Positions 36,401 to 48,900 of a stretch of 64,000 nucleotides of DNA are shown in pieces. The notes beneath the pieces are model-generated. The model did not search any database, was not told the origin of the DNA, and saw only the letters and a program-made list of their open reading frames with translations. How positions within the stretch are numbered: position 1 is the stretch's first letter; every line of letters begins with the position of its first letter. The translations under genes and the position numbers were made by a program. Source of the DNA: Lineus longissimus (Eukaryota; Nemertea; Pilidiophora; Heteronemertea; Lineidae); contig NC_088323.1 of assembly GCF_910592395.1 (NCBI RefSeq), forward strand, positions 7,688,001 to 7,752,000, given 5' to 3'.

Positions 36401-39400
36401 CGGACACCAATTGAACAGCTATTTGACTAGCTCCGCTGACTTTGTCAGCTGAGCTAAAAACGAAATAATGCACAGCTATCTTGGTAACAGTGGCGAGAAA
36501 ATGCAAACTCGACATCTCCTTTAAAGAATCTTACCAGGCTCTTGTGCGATGCCAAACTCTGAAGCTACATCTGCCTCCACCAGATTGTTGTTCATCTTTA
36601 GGGGTGGAGTGTCATTACCAAAGCATAGCGGGAGAATGCCCCGTTTTACTGGAGTTGCTTCTGACAGAACAGTAAAGAAAAAAACACAGGTATTTCAATG
36701 CAATGAGTGTTTTTTGCAGCATACTATAAAACCTTTTTTTCAATTAGGATTCACAAACTGATTCTATCATTCTTTTTTGTTAGTTTACAGTTTGGGGACA
36801 ATGTTTCCTCAATCAGTAGATTGCAATTTCCTAAGATGCATTCTTGCCAAAGAACAGAAGAAATACGACTTTTATCAACCTAATAAGAATTTATTGGTGC
36901 AAATGTTGTTCCCACCTTGAAATGCGCTTTTGCCTCATGTAATGCAGGGGCAACAGAGGCGTGTCTTGGAGAAAGCTGGTGGGCTCCACAAGAACCTTAG
37001 GTGCAGAAGATACAACAGGCACTCATTCATCATTCTAAAGAAAAATACTATAGTCGTAGTTCCACCTATCATAAAACCCCGTGTTTTTTCAAGACCCGTG
37101 TCTTCGCCGTGTGTCAAAAAACCCGCGGCGCACTTACACCTATCAGTTGTGTTAGATAATGGTTAATAGCCCCGGCGACAGGTGCACTGTAGGTAGGGAG
37201 CTCTCCTGTGTTTCTTTCCCGTTGGAGGGGGCGCAATACCGAGGCAACTACACCGCGCCATCTGTCGCCGGATCTTAGAACTTGCAATTGCCGTGTCTAT
37301 TCAGATTCCACCTATCAAAAAACCTGTGTTGAACACGGGTCTAAATTAGCCCCCGATTAGCCCCATCGAGCTCGATGGGGCTAATAGACAAGGGGATTTG
37401 ACACACGGGTCTATTTAGACACGGCAATTCATAGGTGTAAGCGCAAAAGACCCGGGGATTTGATAGGTGGAAGTACGACTTATATCTGGCCTCGTCACTG
37501 GCCCTCAAATCTCATCCCCTCTTCCTCTGTAAAATAATTCTTCACGTACCATTGAGGTTACCTTGTTCACCATCTTCATCCAATTTGTCTAACATTTCTT
37601 CCAGGTCAGAGATGCCATTGTCAGACACCACTTCTGAAAACATAAGCGCCAAAGTTAAAGTAACAATAAGGGAGACCAGCTGCCTAGTAGTTAGAGCGCC
37701 GGACTCGTAATCAGGAGGTGGAGGTTGTGTGAAAGTCGTGGAATTTCATACTCTACACATCCCTAACCTGGATCACCGGTCGACTGTACTGGTGGGACTG
37801 GTCCTGTCTGATTTTCTTTCTCCACTTTTCCAGGCTTGGATTTCCTTTCCATTTTCCTTGGCGGCAAATATTCTTCAAAGGCTTTCTTGGCAAGGAACAT
37901 TTCGTAAGCGAGCAGATTTCTGCAACAAGAGAGCATACAATGTCATTTATAGTAATTATACTTATCAGACGAATCTAGCTTAAAGATTTGAGTGATTTAG
38001 AATAAATAGTAAACTTTTGAATTCTTTAGTGTGGAGTGGCACTCATTCGAATAATACAGAGGTCAGCATAATTCACAACTCTACTCAGATCACCTGAACT
38101 GGGGTTAGGGTTCTATACTGATGTGTCCTCAAGCCAGAGGCGCATTGTTGTCCTAATAATTTTTTTATATCTATGTATATTGTATATTGAGATTTTCTGA
38201 CCTCTCATAATACTTCTTAGCACAGACTCCACCTCCTCCACTGTTATTGGTTGCAGCCACTTCTCTATACACAGAGTTCCATTTCGAGAGATAACCAACC
38301 TACACAAACATAAGTGTTAACTTGAGAAGTACTGGGATGCTCTTGCAATTGAGAGAGCTAAAGAAGCAGGGGATGATTCTTTCAGTACTGGTATTGGCAG
38401 AAGGTCACAAGGGCAAATCTCCCAACTGATGAAATATTTCAATTTTAAAAGAGCAATTCTTTTCAAGTTGCAGAGAAATTACAAGAACACTCCATTTCCA
38501 AAGATCAACCCATCATCAAAAAGCACTTTAGTACTAGTATGTTAGCAAATTTCTCATATCAAGTACCCAATGTTTGCCAGGTTCATATTTAGCAAAAGAG
38601 CCACCGAGGTCAGTGAGATTGCATAACGCTGGCCAACGAGCCCTTTTGAGTTTCAGGCACCATAGATGTACTTTCATTTTTGTAGTGGATAAATTAATAT
38701 AACAATTCAGGGGGTCATTTTCCACAACAAAAAATGTTGGCCAGATTCGGAAACAACCAGAATATTTGACCTAACCTGATGATATCCACCCCTATCGACC
38801 ACATTCTGGAACAGAGAGAACACATTCACAACTGTGTTCTGCCAAAAGGGTAACCTGGTCAACTTCCTGTCGTTACGCTGCAGAAATCGATGAAGATCGT
38901 GATTGAATGCCTTCTCGTTACGACGGTAATTCTGCAAAGTAATATAATCATGACTTCGAAAAGTGCCGCTGATAGGAAGCGCAAGAAAACTGTTACAATT
39001 TTATAATTGGAAAATAAAATGAGAAATCATTAGGTCAGCCGTTTTTATACATTGTAGATAAAATAAAAATGTCCACCTTACATCTGTTTGATATAAAAGC
39101 GTTATATTATTTTTCTTTTCATTTTAGGTGGTTTTGAGTGTTGAACAAGAAAAATTTAACAAACCTAACAAGAAGATTCCACTTCTGCGTCAATTTCAAT
39201 GCAAACAACAAGCTTATAGAAACGCATGGAACTGAAAAACAAAAGTAAAGAAGCTGAACAAATTCACGCAATTGATGTAACTGCAAACACAAAAGAAACA
39301 AAAAGTCACAAAATCGAAATTTCATGCCAATTAAGCTTTTAATTTCTTGACAAATTCAAAATTTTGAGATTTTGATTTTAGCGGATGACAAAATTTATAT

Positions 39401-42400
39401 TTGTTTCTCCAATCAATATTTCTCTTTTTTTTAATTTTGATTTTTACGCAGTAGGGTTTCGCAAAAACTGAGAACACAAAATGTCTGAGAAAACTTGGTG
39501 TCTTACAAGTAGGTCAGCATTGTTGTTCTGACCAAGCTCGACCATTACTTTTCACCATCATGTCATGTCGTGTTTAAGTCTGAGGGGCTTAAATGTCTAT
39601 CGACGACATCAGAAGTGTATGACCGGCAGTATTTATCTTGCTAGCTTGCTGCTATAGCCACATGCATCCTTATTAGCTGCATGATTATGGCCAAATATTA
39701 CGTAAATCTACCCGAGTTGGACCAGCTCCAGATAAAAATTGATGCTACTTGAGGTATTTGGTGACAACTCCCTCTTAGTAATGAGGGGGAGCAGTTGTTG
39801 TAGCCTTCCCCCAGATGTTTGCTCCATTAGAAATGGTGTGAGAATCACAGTGCATTTTGATATTTTGGCCGAAACCAAATTTATAGCAATGAAACCTCAG
39901 TCATACTCTGCTGACGACATGGATATGCATACCCCTACTTTGGTGCTGGCAATGAGGCTCATGTGGACATAAGTCCATAAATTTCGAACCAAATGAGGAA
40001 CAATGTTGTTGCATGCTTCCTATTTGATCAATTAACAAGCCTACCTCAATATCTAAGGTTAGCTTCTCCTCCTTGCTCATACTGGCCATCGAACCGATGT
40101 TGAAGTTGGTCAGCGATCCGATGCCACTGCCAATATTTGGTACGACAAACGAGCCTTTGGCGCCTCCCCCAGCTGTTACACCCCGGGCACAGTTGGTTGA
40201 TTTTGAAGCAAGGCTGGGGCCAGCCTGGTGAGACATACTTTCAGCACGATTTTCGCTGGTCTCCTTTTTCATTTTTTGAGATGAGGTGTACTTTGGATTG
40301 TCATCGACCTTTGGTTTGCGTCCTCTTTTCTCTCGGACTTTCTCTGGTGGTCTTTGTGAGTCATCAGCGAATCGGTACATGTCTGATCTTGGTGTGGCTA
40401 TGAAGAAAATTGTTGTACAAGGATTTTAACATTTATATCCGGATCAAAAGTGTTATACAAACCAAATGGATACCGTATCCGAATTCATTTTACCGGGGCG
40501 CATGCGCACTGACGTGTGTTTTGGAACTTGTGCCGTTTTCCGTTGCACGAGGAGTGTGTTTTTGGCGTGGTGAGACCATAAGATGTCATGTTGCTACCTA
40601 CCAATTGTAGAAGATGCCTGGGACGAAGCTGGTGGTACTTTATTGTAGACACAGTATTTAATGCGTTCATCTATTCCAAGTGTCAGCAATGTCTCAGCTT
40701 CTCCCACAGCCCCAGTAACACTGCAGCTCTTGTATTTTCGTTTGCATCCTTTGTCGGAGACAAGAGTTGACTTTGGTTGACCCTATAATCGAACGCACGC
40801 ATCAACAAGATAAATTGAGTTTTAATGGTGGTATTTTATGAAAACTTGTACCGCATTTAGACGCATATGCATATCAATGAAAACTGCTTGTTTCACCCTT
40901 CTTTTACCTAGTCAAATTTGCTGTTCTTAAAGTGCATGCGCGTATAACTTTCGGGGTTTTAGAACTTTACAATAACAATGTAGCACTTTCTTTTACTGCA
41001 TGGTGCATAGTATTGTGCCGTGTACCGGAAGTATGGGATTGTTGTATCCGATGCCGATGCAACAGTGCTTTACCTCACACACTGTGTGGTTCCTGGCAGA
41101 CTTGTGATATTATTATTGGATTATTACACACACGTTACATTTGTTTGTTTTTTATCATTGATAGGCCCAGTAGATATTAGATTAAATATAACTAGCATTC
41201 ATGTACTAACTACTAGGATTTATGTGTTATCAAGGCAAACTGCACACTGTTAGTGTGTGCACACTGTTTACGCAGCATCAGAGGGTAGGTTGCGCGCAGC
41301 TTACGCGAAACCGTTGAGGTATATCAATTGTGACCGGGTCAGTACAAGCAAAGCGTCTAGCAGAGCTAACCTTTCTCAACTTGCCACTGAGTTCCTGTGG
41401 ATCCCTATGCCCATAGGGGGTGATACTTGTAGCTCGAGTCCAGCTATGCGTGTGTTCCTGGCCTAGGAATTCCACGTGGTATGACTCAGGTTCACCTAGC
41501 AGTCCAAATGTAACAAACTCATCCAGGACGGGATCTTTGGAAATTAAAGCCGGCCATCTGAAAAGAAATGGCATTTTTGCTGGGCAGGGTCAAAGTGGCA
41601 TACCCTATTCTTTTTTTTGTTCTTTATAGCGCTTTATTTTTGAAAATAGTCACGAAAAATGAGGTATATAAACACACACACACAAATTACTAGTTTGCAG
41701 TAATGCATTACTGCCAGCAGATTTTGACCTCAAGGGGGGGGGGTTGCACTAAAACAGCAGTCTTTGACCTTTGACTTACATATGTATCAATGTGAATACG
41801 GTCCCGATTTTGTCATCCTACAAGAGCAGCTGGACCCTACCAACTTCGGTGGACTTTTATAGGTATTTACAACCTGGGTTTTATTTCAGAGTCTCCTTCC
41901 TCAACACTGGTTGTCGAGCAAGGCTAAGGAAGCCAATTTCTTCCAAGACATGCCAAATGAGATCGGTCTTCTGTTACTCAGCCACCAGATGTACTGTATT
42001 TATAGGCCATGCTGCCCCTCTAAACCTACCTACAATATCCTGGCATTTTTGCCCATACGAGCTCTCCCACCGGGAGAACGGACAACACAAACTTCATCCT
42101 GCATTTCGCCGCCATTTTTTCATACTCGGTGTAATCCTCCTCTTTTATCTTGCAGTTGTTGTAAGCGCCATCTGGATTCATGGAACAGAACCACTTGGTT
42201 TCTGTGTCGAGCTGTTCAGCATCGGAGTTGAGGATTTTGCGCCATTTCATACAATCTGGGTTGTCACACTGCACCCAAGTGAATCTCGAGACCTAAAAAT
42301 TACACCAAAGGTTGTACAATCATGTCTTGATAAACTATTTATTTCTCAGTTTACAGCACCGATAATTTGGATTGAAATTTCTGTGTGAAATTACCAAAAA

Positions 42401-43415
42401 TTAGAGTGCCACTTTCTTGTGAACGCAGTCAATTTCATTGTTGAAGGGAACTTGTACAATTGGATACTTCTCCGACTCTCTGTTCCACCACTTGGCTGCC
42501 ATACATTGTTTATAATCAAATCTCAGTCTTAGTAGTCATAAGTGTGAAAATCTACCTACCTCTTTTCTGAGCCTTATCTGCGAGCCAGAACTATGAGGGC
42601 TGGAGATAGAACTGTCTTGACTCAGTTGAAGTTGCTTTTCCTTGGGTTTAAGCTCCTCCATTTGACTTTCATTGAACATGGTCAGATGTTCATGCCCATA
42701 AAGTGCTGAGAGGTATAAAAACTTATAAAATGTTGGGACCCAAGGGCTGATTTCTGCAAATTTGTGGTTTTTCTTGTAAAATTTTGGGACCCAAAAAGGA
42801 TTTTTAGGGCATTTCAGGAACCACAGGTCAAAAGAGAGGGAATTTTGAAAACTGTCTTTAACGAGTTCCCAATCAAATGATAAACAGGCCTATTTCAAAC
42901 ACAGATGCCCACAGATACACAACCAGATACTTCCACTACCAGGGGGTTAAAACCTAGAAACATCTCGGTGGTGTGCCGAGGCCTGGCCATGCTAACACGA
43001 CCTTTACTCAGTTGCAAATGGTCACTAGGAACCTTGTCGATGTTATCTTTTAATTACCTAACATTTAATTCACCTATTTCATAAGTCTCAATTTACCGGC
43101 ACAGTTTGATTTTTTCTTTGCGCGAATGAAGCCTGTCTGCGCTTCACAAATTACGCTCTAAAACCAAAACTACTGTTCAATCAAATCAGGCGATCTTGGT
43201 CATTCCTCTCCTAGAGAGATTTCCCATCCACTGATGGTTTTAGCCCCCTGGAAGTGGAAGTATCCGGTTGTGTTTTTTCTGATCCAAATCATCTGAATTT
43301 TTGTTCTGTCCTCAACAAAGGTTGCTTACACACCTCGGCGACGTTTCCCTCTGGTCAGGATATCACCACCCAATGATTGTGCCGCCTCAGCCAGGTTAAG
43401 ACTTGATTTAGCCAT
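33428..43415 (-). CDS. ZCWPW-like chromatin reader with CW, PWWP and ARID domains, complete
   Basis: Twelve exons join without a stop: 43334-43415, 42560-42705, 42030-42292, 41371-41557, 40602-40782, 40045-40397, 38776-38931, 38202-38299, 37768-37919, 37562-37633, 36535-36660 and 33428-33567 (1956 bases, 651 residues). All junctions have GT-AG sites and fitting phases. The start is AAGATGGC at 43415. The CW zinc finger spans about residues 80-130 (Trp82; cysteines 85, 90, 112, 123) and is expected to read H3K4 methylation. The PWWP domain spans about 150-212 (GELVWAKMPGYCRWPALI) and is expected to read H3K36 methylation. A basic linker (KRGRKPK) follows. An ARID DNA-binding domain spans about 410-512 (NVFSLFQNVVDRGGYHQV, KWNSVYREVA, KKYYERNLLAYEMFL). 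The tail is acidic. CW followed by PWWP is the order in vertebrate ZCWPW1/2, meiotic histone readers; I do not know an ARID in those. The product is probably nuclear. Confidence 0.88.
33937..36460. mobile_element. Long interspersed repeat, copy 2, in the last intron
   Basis: It starts ACAAGAGGCCCAAGGGCCTG and ends GCTGACTTTGTCAGCTGAGC plus an A-run, like 13549-15275. It fills most of the intron between the exons at 33428-33567 and 36535-36660, leaving the splice sites intact. It is longer than copy 1, so one copy has gained or lost material. No intact frame is present. Confidence 0.6.
37681..37735 (+). repeat. Degenerate tRNA-like head (SINE relic)
   Basis: CTAGTAGTTAGAGCGCCGGAC and CTCGTAATCAGGAGG match the D-arm and anticodon-arm region of tRNA-derived SINE heads, but a good B box is missing. 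It lies inside the 134-base intron between the exons at 37562-37633 and 37768-37919. Confidence 0.4.
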
Positions 43416-43576
43416 CTTGGGTCAATCTGGAGGTACATGTACACAATAGATAAAACAATCACAATTCAAACTAAGAAGGACGACTGCCCAAAAAGCAACC
43501 TCGCTCTGCCAAATATTTCACTTGCATAACATATTACATAGTGATAGTACTTGTTCCTGTGAAGAAATTTACATTG

Positions 43577-43710
43577 GGGAGCATCCATTAAGTACGTACG
43601 CAACAAGGGGGAGGGGGGGTCTATGAAAATCAATACACTATGCCTACAAGGTGCATACGGGGGGGTCTAAAATCAGCGTTTTCATGCTTACGTACTTAAT
43701 GGATGCTCCC
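43577..43710. mobile_element. Short MITE (GGGAGCATCCATTAAGTACG), copy 2
   Basis: Near-perfect inverted ends GGGGAGCATCCATTAAGTACG and its complement bound a G-rich centre (AAGGGGGAGGGGGGG). It lies about 160 bases upstream of the CW-PWWP-ARID start codon, in the likely promoter region. It is homologous to 32902-33035. Confidence 0.8.
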
Positions 43711-44404
43711 TTGCGACGAATAACTTGAGAGTAAGTCACTCGGTACAGAATTTTTGGAATTTAGGATTATATGCATGTCTGTCAGTTAAAGTCGCTCAAA
43801 ATCAAATTTCACGATTCGATAATCCAGACGGCAAAAATTAAGCACTCAGTATTAGAACTCTTAAATCAGGTAGGATATTAACCCACTGTGTACAAACTAA
43901 GCCAGTGGAACTTAAAGTCTGCCACTTGCGAGGGAGCGTCAAAAAAAGGTTTTCTGCAGGCATATTGAAAAAAATCCATGTGTTTTACTGTGAAGATGGG
44001 GGGGGAGCCGGGGCAGGAGAAAATGCCAAAATGGCCCGGCTACTGCAGCACTGCCCCAGCATCGATTCTTATCGTAGGCCTACCGAAAATGATGCCCGAA
44101 TGTTAATACAGACAGACAGGTACGGTAGGTCATGGAGGTATTACTATTAATTACCTCCATGGGTACCCGGTAGGTCTATCGTATCATATCATCATATTAA
44201 ACCTGGATATCATTTATTCATTTAATAATAAATATCATCGCAAGTTTTATATTGGAAACAAACTTTCGGGCATCCTGAGATACACTTTTACAGGTTTTTG
44301 ATGTACGTCCGCTGCTATTCTTACGACGATCCCTTTATGCATTTTACATACAAACTACTGGTTATTCTTTTTCTTACAAATACAACGATCATTTTCACCT
44401 TTTT

Positions 44405-45070
44405 GGGCCTTAATCCTAACCCTAACACTAAAGCCCCCAGGTGCACAGGTGACTGGAAGTTGAGAGTCGTTCACCCACTCACACGAAAGACATAATCCCA
44501 GCAACATTTAGGTCCTGCACTATATTTAGGCCAAAACCTTGATCAAGGCTGAGTGCAAATATCTATTATTTCTGGCGGGGAAATCTTAGATCTAGAAAAA
44601 TGGCTGCCAATGATTTTGTTGTGTACAATGAGAGGAAGAAAAAGAAGATTTTATCTATTATTATTGTAAAAAGCATCAGTGAAAAGAGGAAAAGGAGAAA
44701 TCGATGAGATAATTGGAGGTTTTGGGCAAAATCGTGGATTATGAGAAGGTACAGCCTTGGCGCCTATGGCAAAATATGGCCCAACTATGTTGTTGACTGA
44801 ATCACATAGGGAAATTTCTCCCCCACACTCCTTATATAAACCAAAAAATCCTATAAACAAAAGATGTCGTCGAGAAATAGAACAAGTCGGTAGTGCAGCC
44901 AGCAACTCCAACCAATCGGGCAAAGTATCAGTTACCTCAGGTCTGGATTCCTGTTATGAATTAAAATTCCAACTAAGTTGGTGAGAAGTCCCTCGTGTGT
45001 AACGGGCTTAACCATGACCCTAACCCTTACTCCTAGCACTAACCCTAATTCAACCCTTCCCTTACACTAG
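44405..45070. repeat. Scattered CCCTAA-like words
   Basis: Two short stretches (about 44410-44432 and 45008-45062) have several degenerate CCCTAA/ACCCTAAC words. They are too few and too imperfect for an interstitial telomere array. Confidence 0.4.
44600..44812 (+). pseudogene. PIF/Harbinger transposase N-terminal relic
   Basis: One frame opens MAANDFVVYNERKKKK, meets a stop, and continues with FWAKSWIMRRYSLGAYGKI before another stop. The W-x-x-x-W-x-x-R-R-x-x-x-G-A-Y pattern resembles the first conserved block of PIF/Harbinger transposases (WV-x-P-W-x-x-R-R...GAY). The catalytic DDE part is not seen. This is weak evidence from one block. Confidence 0.35.
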
Positions 45071-47376
45071 TCTTATCTCCCTAATCCTCAGTTTAATCTC
45101 TAAAATCACCTACGACTAGGCCTAGTCTTGTCCAAGATGTTGAGAAATCTTGAAAATCGCTCTTTTTGATAATTTCTTATGGTTTTATAAAAAATGAAAC
45201 CTACCTCAAATGAATCTTTCTAGTTTGTCCCAGCGTTCTATTCCATTCCAAAGTTTGTATTGACCACAACCACTCCAAAATAAGGCCAAATGTAGGCCTA
45301 GGCCTATTAAATGCATAGGAAATTTTTTGTACACAAAATTTGTACACAATAGGCCTACACTACAGGGAGCCAGAGCCAAATGACATCGTCAACAATGAGA
45401 TTTACATTTGCTGATGACGCTGGATCATTCACGACATCGTTGGCCTACACAAAAATATTTTAGCGGGAACAAGTTACAATAATAAAAAGACTTGAAAATT
45501 TGAAATATCGAGTGGCCGATTAGATTACGTCAGGATGACTTTCGGGATGCATCTATGTGCATTCACTGCATGCATATGGACAAGGACAATACATGGTGCA
45601 TGTGTCGCATCCTGTCGATCGGTGGTGAGCGTGCCAAATTACCAATCTCAATCTGAATCTCAAACCAACCAATTTCTGTTCGAAATGACTGCATCTACGG
45701 CTTATCAAAATCTTAAAGTTTAAACTTACACCCTCAACTGGTCTTTGTTCTTTCGTCCTAATGGATGATTTGATAGATAATGTTCGATAGTTTGAAGAGT
45801 TTCAGATTTCGCGCTGTCATCGGTGCGTGGCGATCTGATGGATTTTACAATGCACACGTTGTTTCGAGTCATGATGACGTCACGCAAAAATGATAACGCG
45901 GGAAATTCGAATCTAGGGTGGCACTACACAGTGCGGAGACGGTGTCAAGGGCAGCGTCAACTAGGCCCCGGCCAACCGACACCAGGTAGTCTTTCAGTTC
46001 ATGATAAGGCCTAATCATACATCATAGGCACCATAATCCATACATTTCTTTGTTCATGTGAATCCAGAGAAGAAGTCAGCAGCATTTTCATTGCATTTAA
46101 ATCATAAGTTCACCGATAGGTAGCGCCACCTTTGACACCACCTGGATCCTGAAAATGGTATGTAATTGACCAAGAAATGGCATGATGTGTGCGATCTTCA
46201 AACGGGCCTCAATCGATTCAAAATGAATGATTTGGGAATGCCATTACCACCGGCAGATAGCCAAATACATCTAGTTTATTTATTTGATGTGAAAACATTG
46301 GGCAATCTCGGCTATTTTTTCGCTATATGGCCTAGAATTTGGACGAGCATAATTGACACTCGCACAAATACGCGCAACCTCGCGTGGCAGATGGAAAGTA
46401 CATTTTATGATACATATTGAGGCCAAACTGGCCATTGAGACCCGCTTCAAATGGCTCAGATTCTAGGCTCATAAAATCGCCAAAGATCCCTCTGAACATG
46501 GAAACTAAGACCAGGGCGTCAAAGTATATAGTACATGTATTTGGAACAGGTTGGACTCATTCACGAACATAGAAACGGCCTGCGTCTTAAGAACTACATT
46601 TCTTTGAGGGGGGGACGGACCCCGTCCGTAGTGCCACCTAGACGGCGGGTTAATGTTACACTCCGGACGCAGTGGACATACCCAATTAGGAAGACGCAAT
46701 GGATTGCCCCAGTTATCTGCATGGTTATGTTCGCTTCTCTGGCCCTGCAAACGGATTTCTTCAAAACAACTGGTGCCAGGATGATTCCTGCGAAGCCCAG
46801 TTCCAACCATAGTAATAGCAGAGTCAAGTCACAACTTTGTGAAATTGTGAGGACCAGCAGAGCGATGCCAGGCACCTCTTAGACCAATACTTCGTCCCTA
46901 GAACGTAACGGATCGAACCTCTTATTAGTATAATGGGCAACGCTGGTAATTCAAGGTGAAATGTGTCTGGGAAGGATGCATGGCCATGGCTCTACACTCC
47001 GGACGGAGTGGGCCAGCCTCGTCCGGTTGCCCAGAATGAGAGTCAGCCAGGATGACGAAATGGACTACATGGGAGTCAAGGCGATGGCTGGAGGTCATTC
47101 TTCGCCCGCAGTGAACCTACCTAAGGAGACCAAATTAGGGTGACGTCGCCATGGGCTGCCCAGGGAGTCAAAGTGCACTAGACTCCGAAACTGTACATGT
47201 AAGGGCATTTTCTGGGCCGAATCAGAATGCTCGACGAACGCCTTGGCATACATATTGGATGTAAAGAGATGAAAACATTTATACAGAACAGAAGGAAATT
47301 ACTGAAAAATATAGATTTTTATAGAAAATTAGGAAAATATAGATACAGAGTAGAGCAGGCACGCCTGAGTTAAGGC
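45071..47376. other. No gene recognised; possible 5' region of the older BEL/Pao element at the right end
   Basis: ORFs of 90-115 codons on opposite strands overlap near 46505-46882 without any recognisable domain. The part after about 46900 may be the untranslated leader or LTR of the older retroelement, but no LTR partner was found. Confidence 0.35.
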
Positions 47377-48105
47377 ATGCACACGAGGGCTGAAAATGTC
47401 GCAGTAGGAGGACAACCTCGAAATGTTGCACCAGTTAGCCAGCCATCGGGTAGGAGAAGTAGACCTATTCGTCATGATGCGCCGGAGTTTGTGCCAGCCA
47501 GTGCCAGGGCAGTTCCAGGTCATCAGGTGGACAACCGCGACGGAGCCATCGTCAACCCTAACGGGAATACAATGGAGCAGTTTGTCGGCGTCATGGACCA
47601 TTTCCTGGCCACCATCCGTGAGTTAACTCATGGATGGTGAGTTGACTCACGGATACCACACATCACCAGTCAGAAAACTTCGACGGATCGCAATCAGGCT
47701 ATTTTGAGCAGTCGAGTCGAGTCGAGTCGACTCCAGTAGTCCAGTGGACCCCGGTAGTCCAGTCGACCCCAGTAGAACAGTCGATCCCTGTAGTCCTACC
47801 TCAGAGGAGCGAGGATTCATCACAGGCACAGTCGTTGATGAAGTTAATGTTGTGCAGCTTCCGAAGGCTGACTTGCACACTTATGAAGGGGATCCACTTA
47901 AATATTGGGCATTCATGATGTCATTTGACACGGCAGTGGGCCACAAAGAGGTAGAAGACAGTGCGAAGTTGACGCAGTTGCTGCAGTACTGCAAATGGCA
48001 AGCTAGGCAGGTTATTGACTGCTGCACCTTAATGGATCCAACTGCTGGGTACAAGAGAACATGAGAATTGCTGAGAGAGCGATTTGGAAACTAGTTCGTG
48101 ATTAC
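47377..48105 (+). pseudogene. Older BEL/Pao-like element, gag 5' part
   Basis: Two frames continue each other. 47377-47640 is a Gly/Pro/Arg-rich N-terminus. 47744-48064 carries LPKADLHTYEGDPLKYWAF, the start of the Gag-like DUF1759 region of BEL/Pao elements, with a CAGTCGAGTCGA-type short repeat between. A stop at 48062 and another at about 48092 show decay before or after the insertion at 48105. The rest resumes at 54643. Confidence 0.65.
48101..48105. repeat. Target-site duplication ATTAC, left
   Basis: ATTAC directly precedes the left LTR and is repeated at 54643-54647 after the right LTR. Five bases fit BEL/Pao integration. Confidence 0.85.
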
Positions 48106-48277
48106 TGTGGGGGAAGCCACACTAAGGCTATAAAGCCACCCTTATTGCTCCGGAATAACGTGAACAAATCGGTTCGTTTCCTTGTATAAAACCATGTGCG
48201 TTTATTATGACAAAAAACACAAGAACATTTATGCGACTACAATTATACAGGGTGTAACAATACTGCTGTCTGCAACA
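48106..48277 (-). repeat. BEL/Pao 3' LTR
   Basis: This is 172 bases, starting TGTTGCAGACAGCAG and ending CCCCCACA when read in element orientation. By eye it is identical to 54471-54642. It contains a TATAAAA-like word in the plus reading (TTGTATAAAACC). Confidence 0.92.
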
Positions 48278-48291
48278 TTACCTCCCCCCAT
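48278..48291 (-). promoter_or_regulatory. Polypurine tract
   Basis: TGGGGGGAGGTAA is read on the element strand directly before the 3' LTR, the position used to prime plus-strand DNA. Confidence 0.75.
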
Positions 48292-48900
48292 TGGAGGAAC
48301 TCCAATTAATCCCAAGGGGTTAACATGGTTAATGTAATCTCAAAGTCCAAACTGACAGATTGTCCCGACACACTGCGAAAGACATAGTCAGAACCACCAA
48401 AATACCTAATTAGACTGAAATTTAACCAACTCTTGCAAGAAATATTGCAACTTACTGGCAAGACCTTACTCACTAACTCAGCAAACTAAGTGCAATTTTC
48501 AAGAATTACCAAGTCGGGAATACAGACCATCAGTGTTAACAACTCTATTACGGTAGTCCAAATTTTATCTCCCAACAGCCAATACACTGCTTCCAGGAAA
48601 CTTGATGTCTGAGAGGACAATTCACCTTACCCCCAATAAACATCACCAAGATACTACAGAATTGTTTTACACTAATAGGTTGTAAACCTTAGACTACATG
48701 TATAGTACAAATATCATGAACACAACATGACAACAGGAAAAGGGCAAACAATGATTCAAACTCAAACAAAGGAAAATAGTGACAAATACCAGTCACAACA
48801 CCTAATAAACAGTGACAAATATAGAAGTCACTACACAAGAGTCAGAAACTATTGTCCTTGAGAGGCAAACTACACTACCTCAGAGTCTGATAAAGGCGAC

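Noticed and set aside
36893-37012. Possible extra exon reading VEPTSFLQDTPLLPLHYMRQ
   Set aside because: No matching donor and phase were found, and the exons at 37562-37633 and 36535-36660 join directly in phase.
38534-38725. Minus-strand frame with RWPALCNLTDLGG considered as the ARID second half
   Set aside because: The exon at 38202-38299 gives a much better ARID continuation (KWNSVYREVA ... KKYYER) with perfect phases on both sides.
41771-42388. 205-codon plus-strand ORF
   Set aside because: It overlaps the CW/PWWP exon 42030-42292 on the other strand, which has clear domain residues and splice sites. The plus frame has no recognisable domain.
44405-45070. Interstitial telomere array
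   Set aside because: There are only a few degenerate CCCTAA words and no sustained tandem run.
46505-46882. Overlapping ORFs of 90-115 codons on both strands
   Set aside because: There is no domain, no splice context and no reason to prefer one strand.
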